This document shows, piece by piece, positions 46,137 to 56,851 of a stretch of 64,000 nt of DNA. Under the pieces are notes generated by a model. It saw only the letters and a program-made list of their open reading frames with translations, was not told the origin of the DNA and searched no databases. Origin of the DNA: Pseudocercospora fijiensis CIRAD86 (Eukaryota; Ascomycota; Dothideomycetes; Mycosphaerellales; Mycosphaerellaceae); contig NW_006921539.1 in the NCBI RefSeq assembly GCF_000340215.1, positions 2,756,056 through 2,820,055 on the forward strand. Reading direction: 5' to 3'. Position 1 is the first letter of the stretch, and the number at the start of each line of letters is the position of its first letter. The position numbers were made by a program, and so were the translations under genes.

Positions 46137-47333
46137 ATGTCAATTTTCGCCGGCGTCAAACTGCCAGCTGAACCTGACTTCGACATCGATCCTTGGCTGC
46201 AACTCATCAAAGACAGACTGATCCCTGCTCTCGCTACACCAGAGCAGCACGGCTCGGAGTACGAACGTATTCTTGCCGAAGTCAACGACTTTCTCTACGA
46301 CTGTAATGAGTATGAGCCCGAACTGGTTGAAGAGTGCCAGGAAATCACGGCCTGTCTGTTTCAAATTCTTGATTACGGAGATCACATACCCGCTAATTAC
46401 GTCCAAGAGGCTTCCCGTTTGTTGGAGAAGCATGAAGTGGAGCACCGTGACATGGTAGAAAGGCAGCAGGAACAAGATGAAGAAGAGGAGCAAGAGGATG
46501 AGAGCAATGAAGACATCGAGCTGGCTACACCTGTCATCGATGATAAAGGGGAGTGGTGCTATCCCCCAGCTACTGATGCTATCTGGGGAGACTCAGGCCG
46601 TCTCCGTGGCCTAGCGTTGAGAAAAAGCAAGAAAGGCAAATGGGTACCAGTTGTCGATCAGAACTACAAGAACGAGCAGAGAAACGCCTTCAAGCAAGGT
46701 CACGACCACCTTGCTATCACGCCCGGCGATGTCTTTTTCTACCAAATGCAGGCCTTCTTCCACGGCGGGCACGGCGAAACCCAGTCGAATTTCGCCTTCC
46801 ACGAGCAGAAATCCATGGTCGGCGTCGACGGAGTCTACTCGCTCATCATGTCCAACAGTGCGGATTTCTGGACGTTCAACGAGGACGAGGGTTCTGTCAT
46901 CTGGTACAGTCCTGAATACAAGAAACACAAAGCTAACGGCCAACCACTCGATGTCTCAGTAACCCGGGCCGTAGCACTTGGCAAGACCCTTGATAAGAAG
47001 GGAGTGATCCGCATCTTTCGAGCCTATGGCTGCAGTGAGCATTTTCCGGATTCTGAGAACAGCAAGAAGTACAACGGCTTGCTTCGATATGAAGGTCTTT
47101 ACTGCATCAGTGAGAAGAGAGAGCAGACTAGGCAGATCCCGTTGAATTTATCAACAAACGGACAAGGGCCTCAAATTCGACAAGTTGACCACAAGTACTA
47201 TCAATACCGCTTAGAGCGAATGCCTGATGCAATGAACAAGAATGTCTCCTTCGACCAAGTCAAGCAACACCCAACGCAAGAGGAGTTGAGAGACTTCAGA
47301 AAGGCCCGGAAGCGCGAGTTTCTGCAGAAATAG
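46137..47333 (+). CDS. SRA/YDG-domain protein
   Basis: A 398-aa single-exon gene. The N-terminal 110 residues are helical, followed by an acidic tract (QDEEEEQEDESNED, residues 113-126). The C-terminal half looks like an SRA/YDG domain at about 195-360: PGDVFFYQMQAFFHGG, SMVGVDGVYSLIMSNS, EGSVIWYSPEYK, VTRAVALGKTL, VIRIFRAYG, LLRYEGLYCI and YYQYRLERMP, in the order of the domain strands, including the R-Y-x-G-L-Y signature. SRA domains flip out and read 5-methylcytosine or hemimethylated DNA in UHRF1 and plant SUVH proteins. Fungal stand-alone members are poorly studied. The start at 46137 has a good context (CAAAATG); an in-frame ATG at 46014 would add 41 residues. It converges with the amidase, 33 bp between stops. 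Confidence 0.75.
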   Translation: MSIFAGVKLPAEPDFDIDPWLQLIKDRLIPALATPEQHGSEYERILAEVNDFLYDCNEYEPELVEECQEITACLFQILDYGDHIPANYVQEASRLLEKHEVEHRDMVERQQEQDEEEEQEDESNEDIELATPVIDDKGEWCYPPATDAIWGDSGRLRGLALRKSKKGKWVPVVDQNYKNEQRNAFKQGHDHLAITPGDVFFYQMQAFFHGGHGETQSNFAFHEQKSMVGVDGVYSLIMSNSADFWTFNEDEGSVIWYSPEYKKHKANGQPLDVSVTRAVALGKTLDKKGVIRIFRAYGCSEHFPDSENSKKYNGLLRYEGLYCISEKREQTRQIPLNLSTNGQGPQIRQVDHKYYQYRLERMPDAMNKNVSFDQVKQHPTQEELRDFRKARKREFLQK

Positions 47334-47366
47334 AGAGCTTGACTAGAGTTACATCATCTCCTCAGA

Positions 47367-49174
47367 TCAAAACGTCTTCCAATCCACAACCCCCTCCCAA
47401 ACAGCCCCAACCTTGAAACAATCACTCTCACAAAACTTCTTCCCGACAAATTGTATCCCAATCGGCAATTTGATCCCTTCAGTCTTCCCTTTCTCATCCA
47501 TCGCATCCACAAATCCCACGGGCACCGTCAAAGCCGGATGGCCAGTGGAATCGAAAGGTGCGGTATTCGTCACCATTCCAAGATTCCTCCCTAACCTCTC
47601 CAGCGGTCCTATACTCGCGGGATCCTCGTACAATAGACAGGCGGGGGACGGAAGGGTTGGCATTACGAGAAGGTCTACGTCTTCGAGTGCGGTGTCGTAA
47701 GCGTCGTTGATTTTTCGTAGGAGATTGTTCGTTTTGCCGTGGATGGAAGATTTCCAAGCGGGATTGGAGTTAAGATAGAGGTAGCGCATGTAAAGATTTT
47801 GAGCTCCTGGGCCGAGTGCATCGAATTGGGATTGCGAGAGAGAGGGAAGAGGGGGACGGTCATTCAAGTACAGCATTTTTCGGCCTTCGGCGAGACCGAG
47901 AAGGCCGGTTTTCGCTCCTGAGAGGGGGAGGGAGAGCATCCAGATTTCTGCGGCGTCGTTGTGGAGAGGGATTGAGATTGGTTTGACTTCTGCGCCGAGA
48001 GAGGCGAGTTTATGGACTGCACGGTTGCAGAGGGAAGAGACGCTTGACTCCATGCCTGGGAAGTCGAATCCTTCGGATAGAATGCCGAGCTTGATGCCTT
48101 GGAGTGGCTTCTCTTTTGGAGATGTTGAGAGGAATTTGTCGAGAGTTGCCGTGTAATTCATGTATGCTGCTGGTAAGAAGTAGGGCTGTCTGTCGTCGAT
48201 ACCATCTTTGCCTGCAATGACATCGAGTAACAATGCTGCGTCTCGGACAGTTTTCGTCATTGGTCCCACATGGTCAATTGTACTCTCAAGTGACAAGATG
48301 CCAGTGTATGGGACAAGTCCCCAGGTAGGCTTTAGTCCCACAATGCCGCAGTTTGCAGCGGGAATCTACGGAAGTGATGCGGTTAGTGGACTCCCTCACA
48401 AGTCCGCAGTCGTTGTGAACCTACTCGAATGCTTCCTCCTTGATCGCCGCCCAATGCCATATCGACGGCTCCCGAGCCGACGAGTCTTCCACTACCGGAG
48501 CTAGACCCGCCACAGGAGTACCCATCCGCATAGGGATTGTGCACTTTCCCAGTGCAAGATGTTTCGGAGACGCCTTCCATGCCTAGTGAAGGAGAAAAGA
48601 GTTGGTGATGTGGCTGTCAAGGACAAGAATGATCGATGACTTACAAGCATTCTCGCAAGCAGCTTTTCCTGTCACCAGCCCACCAGCATCAAGAATCCTC
48701 GTTGCAACCGTTGCATCGATTTGAGGCGTCCATTCAATCGCCGCCGTACCATTCGTGCACCTGACTCCTGCAAACGCAATATTGTCTTTCAAGGCAATCG
48801 TCTTGCCTTCCAGCAATGAAGTTTTCGGCTTCGCAGCCTTGGCTTCGAAGAGAGTTGCCCAGCCGCCTTTATCAGATTCGGTGTCATTGGCTGGGATGCG
48901 GATATTTGTTCTAGGATAAGCATTGAGATCGGGTTTAAGAGCATAGTCTTCTGCATTCGAGACTTTATCGATTGTACTGCCCAGGGACGCGAGGAGGAGA
49001 GACCAGTCTTTGATGTGAGAGTCTTTGAGACTCAGTCCTGAGTTGGCAGCGAGGGAAGTCACTGCTTCAGACGCTAATGCCGATGAGTCGCTGGAGGGGG
49101 ACAATATTAGTCGTAGATATGTAGAAGAGGGATTCGGTGTGTGCTACTTACTCTCCCAGTGTCACGACCGACAT
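47367..49174 (-). CDS. Amidase signature family hydrolase
   Basis: Four exons: 49152-49174, 48645-49090, 48425-48582 and 47367-48365, with introns of 61, 62 and 59 bp, all GT-AG with CTAAC/CTAAT-type branch sites in two, giving 541 aa. Phases join exactly: [29 protein letters not shown] and [19 protein letters not shown]. The Ser-cisSer-Lys triad is visible: Lys109 in IALKDNI, cis-Ser in [11 protein letters not shown] (about 184), nucleophile Ser207 in GGDQGGSIR. Family members hydrolyse amides such as acetamide, indole-acetamide or fatty acid amides; the substrate cannot be told. The gene has no signal peptide and is probably cytosolic. Confidence 0.9.
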
Positions 49175-49820
49175 CTTGTTGGAAAGGTCTGTTTGAATAC
49201 AGTGAGCAGAGTCGATCAAGTCTACACAGATTTTGAAGGTGAAGTTGGAGGTCTCTGATCTGTGAGCTACCTATCTTCACGATAGCTGCCGTATGTGGCA
49301 AGTCGGGCAACTCAATTCGCCGTCGGCTACCCTAGTCTTGATAAGGCACTTCATCTATTTTGTTTGGCTGTGGCTGGCGAATGTGAGTAGTATTATCAAA
49401 TGAGCAATTCGATCCTGTGATCTTAATGTGCCACACCTGTAACATTGGTGTCTCCAGCCGTGCCATCACCTTTGGGCCCTCTGATAGGAACAGCGACGAT
49501 CAGGCTGTGTCCATAATTCTCATCATACGTTCAGATATGCCTGAATTTGAGGGTAGCTTTCCGCAACAGCACTTCGAGTTTCTCCTTGGTCCTCTCCATA
49601 GCAGCAAGCATCGTCATTATGCCAATATGCATGCTCGCCTGTTTCCAAGTAGCGCCTACAGTTGGCATAACCACAGCATCAGTTACATCAAGTATAGCCT
49701 AACGGATGTGGCTCAGAATGACTACGCTAGGTTCATTATTCCAATTGTAAATAACGTTCCAAGACGGACGTCGTGCTTATATCGCGAGTGTTACCGTCCG
49801 TTAATATTACACTAAACAAG
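49175..49820. other. Promoter side of the amidase and spacer to block 3
   Basis: About 640 bp of normal composition, no gene supported. RIP-type DNA starts near 49815. Confidence 0.5.
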
Positions 49821-52800
49821 GCCCTGTTTGATTAAACTAGCTAGTTTTATTAGCATAATTTAAGTAAACAAGCCTTCCTTCGCTAAGGTTTATACTTTAA
49901 CTAAATATAGCGCTTTTAACTAGATCCTAGGAGTTGTTTAGTTATTATAGGTCCGTATAGAAGTCCGTATTGCTAGTTAATCCGGTTTGTAAGCGCTTGT
50001 TACTAAGCTATAGAAGCTATATCCTAGCTTAGTAACTATAATCTATATACTATACTATAATACTATAATTATAGTACCGGTATATACGGAATCGATTATA
50101 TTTGTCTCGTTACGTATTCTAATGTAGATATTATAATTTATAGGTATATTATTATACTATAATAGACGCTAAAATCTAGTAAGCTAGATCTTCTAGCTAT
50201 ACTAGTTCGACTTTAGCTTCTTCGAAGAGATAGCTTCTCGATAACCCTCTACTACTAACGCTAGTAATAGAGGCCTCGTCTTCCGCGTAATCTCGCTAGA
50301 TACTACTCGTTTCTATATACAATTAGACCGTAGTATACCTATTCGACCGCTACCGTAGCGACCGAATTAGGCCGTTATTATACCTAGTTTCGAGAGCGAC
50401 GAAGCGACTTGTATTAATCTATTTCCGCCCTTTATAATACTAGCTTTTTATTATACTTAAAGGATAAGAAGAATAGTAGCAAGGATAAGCTTCTTATAAC
50501 TCGAGAGCGCTATTTACGGCTACTATAAAAGGTTATATTAGACAATGCGATTATACTAAAAGCGCTTAGATATGATATACTATCGAGGCAAGAATATAAC
50601 GAGAATATATAGGCTCGTAAGCGCTTTGAATATAATACTAAAGAGGCGCGTTTATATACTATTAAAAAGGGCGGTTCTTCTAAGAAGGTAATCTAAGAAT
50701 GCGAGATTTAGTATATTCTTACTACCGAGCACTACGCCTTTAGATACGCTCGTTATAGTATAATATAATACCTAGTAAATAAGCGCTTCTATAGTATAAC
50801 GAAGGCGGATATCTAAGAGGTACTAAAGTATTACTATATATATAATTTAGTAGTAATAAGGCCGAAAATATAGACTAGTAACCTACTCGAACGGATTGTT
50901 ACTAGCAAGACACTTAGTAGGGTACAAATAGCCCTTATAAGGGCAACTCGGAGGCCTAGGTACCTAGTTTGCTAACAATTTAATAGGTAGACTTCTATAG
51001 TAGTCCTAACGGCCCTTACCTTTACCTACTCTACCTTAAAGACTATAAAACCAAGTTCTATTAAGTCTACGCCCTTACTTCTAAGGAGTCCGCCGAGATT
51101 GCCTTCTATATATAGGACTTTGCCTATTTCGTAGGCATTATAGTACTATATTAGATAGATAGTAGTAAGGAACTTAAGGGTATTATTAAGCGGCTATTAT
51201 AAGCCTATAGTAGGAAGATTACTTACGGTACGCTATATTATCCTTAGTCGCAAGGCCTTATTAAACAAGCTAACGGTATTCTTAAACGTAGAATAGCCGC
51301 TATTAATTTATAACTTAGTCTTAGGGGCTAGGTTATAGTAGTATATAAGGCGGCTCGGACCTATAACAATATATAGCAGTTAGCAATTAAGATAATACCC
51401 TTTAAGGCCTTCTTTAATCGTAACCCTCTAACGTAACCTCGTATTATTTCCGAGTCTCTATCCGCTATAGTAACGGAAGGAGATACTAACATCCTATATA
51501 TTATTAAAGACCTGCGTCTAGTTAACGAGATTAACAATAATACTACTAGTATCGTTACTAAGGAAGCGGATAGACACAATATTAAATAGTCTAGCAATAG
51601 ACTACGGTTTAAGCGAGACTAAAGTATACTACTACTTCTAGAACAGCCTCGGCTAGTACCTAAGCATCTAGAACCTATTAGAGTCGACTTAACTACGTAG
51701 TATTAGGCTAGCGAACAACGGCGTGCTACCTATATATCGAGAGCTAGCATTTCCGCTAAGATTAACTACTCTTAGAATATTCTTGTAGACTATATTCGAG
51801 CCGCTTAAGAGGCTACAAACGCTAAAGACGACCGCCTACGTAAATATAGCAATCTACGTACCTTCTAACCTAGTAATATTATCGGCGTCTAGATACTATA
51901 GCGCTATAAGATACTAAATAGACCTAATTCTATTACTTACTAGGCTATCGAGTAATTTAAGGACGAAGAAGGTAACAATAAGCCCCTATCTAAGCTACTA
52001 ACTCCTTAAGGGCTTCTTAAGTACTACTAGTATATATAGCACTTCTATAAGAAGGACTCTATCTTCTATAACGACTTCTCGGTCTATATAGGCTATAAGA
52101 ACAAGGTAATAACCGTATTTTATACTACTAGGCGACAAGCTAATATTCCGCTTACTAGCTAATATTCCGCTTACTATATATACCGCTTGTCGCTATACGA
52201 TTAGCTAATGCCGCACTAGACACTATAATTGCCGTAAGGCTAGTTATCTATATTCTAAAGCCTATTATAGACCTAGTAATACCTATCTTAATATAGACGA
52301 CTATAGATACGTAACTAATGAAAGATATAACTAGTAGTAGCGAGCAAGAATCTACTACTAAAGATAACCTTTAGAACGACGACGATAACGACGATAATAA
52401 TACAATTAAAATAAGTAGCGATAACGAGTCTATACTAAAGGCTTCCGCTATACCTAAGACTTCCTTATCGGTTAACTAACCGTTAGATTCTTCTATAAAC
52501 TCTTAAGAGCCTTCGAGTAATACTATACTACTTAGCGGTAACGATATAATAACACTAAGCTAGGTTAATAATAAGCTATTACTAATACTATTAAAGGCGC
52601 TTAGAAAGAGAAAGATTAAGCTAACTAAGATTCTCTAAGAAGGTAAGAATATAGAAGAGCTTAGATAAGATAAAGAAGCGGAAGGTGCCTACTAGCGTCT
52701 AGAAGCGACTTAATACGAGGGCCTTATTACGAAGGACTTAATATAGTAGTAGAGGTAGTAAGGTCGAAGAAGGGGATATAGGGAGAACCTAGCGCTTAAA

Positions 52801-53210
52801 CGGAGGACTTAGGGCTGTTTCTTTATACAATATTAGACTAATCTCCTCTTCTATACCTGTCTTTCCTCTAAAAGGTATACTACTGCCTTTAGAAGCCTCT
52901 ATTCTATAGTTGTTATCCTCTCTCGAATTTTAAATATACCCCCTACTTATATATTTATACTAAGAAAACTAGTATTAGGCTTTCTTTATATAGTCTATAC
53001 TAGGAAATAAGATAAGAAGTTATCTCTAGATACGATAGCGAGCGTATAGTAACAATAGCGAGCGTATAGTAACAATAGCGACCGTAGTTAACCTACGAGG
53101 GTTTATTTAGCAAAAGATAGCCTTTTTAGTTAAATACTAAAAGACTAGGCTTTTGATTAAACTAGCGGAAAAGCTTAATTAAATAAGCTTTGTTTAACTA
53201 AAGTAGTAGT
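49821..53210. mobile_element. Integrase-bearing element, class uncertain, RIP-inactivated
   Basis: A RIP-type segment with an integrase ORF and no reverse transcriptase that I could find. TTTGATTAAACTAGC occurs at 49827-49841 and 53152-53166. The left end also resembles the reverse complement of the right end (TTTAGTTAAACAAAGC read from 53210 leftward). This hints at terminal repeats but does not settle the type. It could be a GINGER-like DNA transposon or the 3' half of an LTR element. Boundaries are tentative. Confidence 0.45.
50480..51620 (+). pseudogene. Integrase (H2C2-like region plus DDE core), RIP-killed
   Basis: Reading through RIP stops gives a zinc-binding-like region (EVLKYYYIYNLVVIRPK, where Tyr probably replaces Cys), then VDFYSSPNGPYLYLLYLKDY, KELKGIIKRLL, YYP followed by SQGLIKQANGILKRRI, which is the retroviral/GINGER integrase core pattern. 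Downstream are AARTYNNI and IIPFKAFFNRNPLT. Further frame (to about 52300) is open apart from RIP stops but unassigned. Confidence 0.6.
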
Positions 53211-53753
53211 ACGATAAAAAGGCGCGGATACTAGAAATACAGCCGCGGTTTAGTAGGTCTACGTATACTAGCTAAGAAGTTAAATTTAAAGTAGCTTTAG
53301 TATATATCGAGGGTTCTATATACCCCTATAGAGTGCCCTAAACCTACCGAAATTAGAGATCGGGATATTGCAGACACCCCCGATATAACCTAATTACCTC
53401 GGATTTCTACTATTCCGAATAGCTATAATCGCTCGAAAATAACTAAGTCTACGCCTATACCTTAGTACTACTACTTCTACCGCTTAGAAGTAATAACTTC
53501 TCCTTAGATCCGTCGTTATAGTAGTAGAATTAGTATAGGAGATAGCGTATAAGAGGATTAATCTATCCGGTACGGTTTAGGTAGTATACCTACGTATAAC
53601 CTTATACGAGCGCGTTTCGAAGATATTATAGGCTTACTAATTAAAGGCTTCTAATAACGAGGGTTATAAGAGCTACCTAATAGCTATAGTAGATTAATTA
53701 AAGTGTCCTTACTAGGCGACTATATAGGTAAAGAATATAGAGCTATAGATAGT

Positions 53754-53861
53754 ACTATAGAAGGTAGCTCTACTATAGAAGGTAGCTCTACTATAGAAGG
53801 TAGCTCTACTATAGAAGGTAGCTCTACTATAGAAGGTAGCTCTACTATAGAAGGTAGAAAC
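53754..53861 (+). repeat. 18-bp tandem repeat, six units
   Basis: ACTATAGAAGGTAGCTCT units, encoding TIEGSS hexapeptides; the last unit is diverged. Confidence 0.92.
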
Positions 53862-54260
53862 AGCTTACCTAGTAAGGGCAAATCGTCTAGCAAGGACGAT
53901 AGTAACGGCTACTAGTACCTTAATACCTTATCGCTATTATATTATTTACTTTTACTAGCGTCTTTTAGTAAAGATAGCGGCAATCGACTGCTCTCGAGTC
54001 GACTAGCTTTAAGTAGTATAGATTATAGAAGGTCTATATTAGATAGGCCTTATAAGAAGTCCTTATCGCTTATATAAGGCATATTATTATTAGTAAGGTC
54101 GGAGAGGCCTATATCGGCGTTATTATTGCTATCTATAACGACTAGAGTAAAGTTAACGTTATTAATAATGCTATACTTATTAGCTAGACCGTAGACAGGT
54201 AGCGTACTACTATTAACAATAATAAAAAGCCGCCGCGGAGCCTCGTCGGCGGCTAAAGCA

Positions 54261-54377
54261 AAGGTACTAGGGTTAAAGGTACTAGAGTTAAAGGTACTAG
54301 AGTTAAAGATACTAGAGTTAAAGGTACTAGATTTAAAGGTACTAGAGTTAAAGGCACTAGAATTAGCGGTACTAGGG
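54261..54377 (+). repeat. 15-bp tandem repeat, seven to eight units
   Basis: AAGGTACTAGAGTTA units, encoding KGTRV pentapeptides, with point differences between units. Confidence 0.9.
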
Positions 54378-54737
54378 ATTGTTTAAAGACTAGTTATTAT
54401 AATAGCCTATCGTCGACTACTAAGCGCTACTTAGCTTTACGACGAGGTATTAAATAGGCCTACGGAGCGCCCTTATTAAGCTATTCTTATATATAAATGT
54501 CTATTCCTAATTAAGCTATATTACCGTAGTACGTTACCTACTAAAGCAAGGCTTTATACTACTATTTATTATTTAGTTTAGAAGCCTAGCTATTATAGAA
54601 GCGGAAGAAGGTCTTTACTATAATCCCTTCTTATATAGAATAGAAGTATCCCTTTACTATATAGAGCTTATAGATACTAGGTCCTTTATTAAGGTCGATA
54701 AGCTATCTAGTAGATCGATAGTTATCGTCGTTATAGT

Positions 54738-55017
54738 AACGGACGGAAACCAATACTACTACTACTACTAGTAGTAATAGTATAGGCAACCGAGGGTAAT
54801 ATAACCTATAACAATATAGGCAGCTATGTTTAGCATAATAGGATAACAAGACCGTTGCTTAGGCTAATAACTAGAGCCCTATAATATAGGCATTATAGAA
54901 GTGTAATATAAACAATATGCTATACGAGGTTAGTGCTCTATCTACTATATAGAAGGAGGCCTCTTATATAGGCTTAAAACTTAGCCCTAAGTATGTAGGG
55001 CCGGTTACTAGCTAATA
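54738..55017 (-). repeat. Solo LTR of family 1
   Basis: A 280-bp reverse-oriented copy of the block 1 LTR, flanked by the 5-bp duplication ATAGT (54733-54737 and 55018-55022). No internal sequence remains, so it arose by LTR-LTR recombination. Confidence 0.87.
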
Positions 55018-55022
55018 ATAGT

Positions 55023-56156
55023 TAAGAATTAGCTTGCTATTATACTAGTCTAGATAGATAAGATTGCTATTAGGTCCTTAGAAGCGACTAATATAGAGCC
55101 TATAGCGCTAAGGAGTTAGACGGCTCGTTCTATCGGTATAGAAGCGCTATATATACTTATAAGGAAGGTAATAGCTATACTAGAAGTAGTAGAAGCATTT
55201 AGTATAAGTAATCTCGTAATTCTTATCTTTAGTAGATAGGTATATCCGCTATATAGGCTTGCTATTATCGCGTCTCTTATAAGCCTATATAAGCTTATCT
55301 GCTATCTTCTTCCACACAGAAAGCGACAAATTCCTAAAAGTTAGATATTATTCTTTCTTCTAAAGCGGAAGCTAGCCCTAACCGTCGATTTAGCTATTTT
55401 AAACCGCGCGCTCGTAGATATAGTTATCGAGGCAAACTAGGTATATTACTAAGCCTAGAAACAGCTAGCAAATAGTATAGTTATTAGTAGAAAGAATATA
55501 GAGGGAAGATAGCCGACAAGTCTCGAAGCTATTCTAAGGAATAGCTATACTAAGAAATATATTTTTATATAGAATTTAAGTTCTAACTATACTATAAGAA
55601 TAGGAAGAATACGTACCTCTTAAGCTCTATTAGAGTATCTAACGCTTATCTCGGCGCTTTAGGTATACGTAATAGCCCTCTAGTAGTAATACTATTCGAA
55701 TTGCTACTAAAAGGGGGTCTCTAAGCTATATCTAAGTCGCCTATCGATTACTCTATAAAGCTAGCTATAGTATTTATAGTTATAAGAGTATAATAATTAG
55801 TATTTTTACTAATATATACTTAGTAGAAAAGGGCTCTAAGACTACGATAGTAATATCCTAGCGATTATTTATAAGAATAAGCGATAGTTACGACGACTAT
55901 ATACTAACTATTTATACTCTAGCTTACTAACTTCTAAGTAACGCGTTAATATCTTTAGGCGCTAAATACCTAGAATAATTACTTATACTAGCGATAGTAA
56001 GGTTAAAACAAGCGCGATACGTAACCGCGAGGAAAAGGTAGAATAGGTTAATAAATAAAAGGTAGAAATAGCCTCTAGGTAGGGTCTAGTTTAGCTTTAT
56101 TATAGCTCCTTATTTATAGGCCTATACTATACGATTACAAGGCTTCAAATTAGCTC
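55023..56156. other. RIP-type DNA, unidentified
   Basis: 1.1 kb probably continuing the retroelement interrupted by the solo LTR. No motif recognised. Confidence 0.4.
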
Positions 56157-56164
56157 GAAATTAG

Positions 56165-56220
56165 GAGCCTATTTAAAGTCCCGTAAGAGCGTCCGAGCGC
56201 CTAACCTACTAAGAATAGGC
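56165..56220. repeat. MULE left terminal inverted repeat
   Basis: Matches the reverse complement of 60049-60104 with a few mismatches, concentrated in the first six bases. Confidence 0.85.
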
Positions 56221-56851
56221 CTAGCCTGCTGTAACGGACTTAGTAAGATATAGAAGTCCGCTCCGTAGTGTGCGTAACTATAGAAAACGTAATCTCGTCG
56301 TCGGCGCGCGTCGCTATTACTAGGTCGACCGTATAAGGGTAGTAGTAGTAGTAGTAGTAGTGCGATTTCCGCTCGCATACTAAGTATCGATAGTAAGAGG
56401 GCGGAGTAGAGCATTTAATAGCGAATTTGATAAGGTTTGTACTGTTTTAACGACCCTGCAATCTCTGCTTATAGATACTAATTATATTACTAAAAATAAA
56501 GCTAAAGTTTATTAGCAAAACAGCGGTATAGTAAAAAGCGAGGTATTGTTAGCGATTATAGCTAATTTAATAACGGTAATATATATTAGAGGGCGGCGGT
56601 ATATAAGGCATACTACTATAGACCTATATCGCGCTCGGAGGCGCGTATTGCTACCTATTTAGCGCCGGTAGTATCGGTAGAGGCATGTGGAAGCTATTAG
56701 TTACTACCGCGACCTATACGACCTACGCGACGGCGGAATTTAAAGGAAAACGCGACGAGAACGCGTCGATACCGCCTAGAACTGCTAACGGCGCTTCTTT
56801 ACTAAAATTTAGCTAAGCTAGCGCCGCTAGTGTTCGTTCGGGTATACATTC

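Larger units (their letters stand above)
53690..54732 (+). pseudogene. Retroelement gag-protease remnant
   Basis: A region with two peptide-coding tandem repeats (TIEGSS and GTRVK units) ending in IEVSLYYIELIDTRSFIKVDK, which looks like a retropepsin active site (D-T-G with Gly changed to Arg by RIP). The frame breaks off at the solo LTR. The family could not be named. Confidence 0.45.

Noticed and set aside
49417..49815. 132-codon plus-strand frame
   Set aside because: No motif, and it runs to the transposon border.
53703..53915. 70-codon frame with TIEGSS repeats as a host gene
   Set aside because: It lies in RIP-type DNA and is part of a retroelement remnant.
56169..56414. 81-codon minus-strand frame
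   Set aside because: It covers the MULE left terminal repeat and an AGT microsatellite; not part of the transposase.
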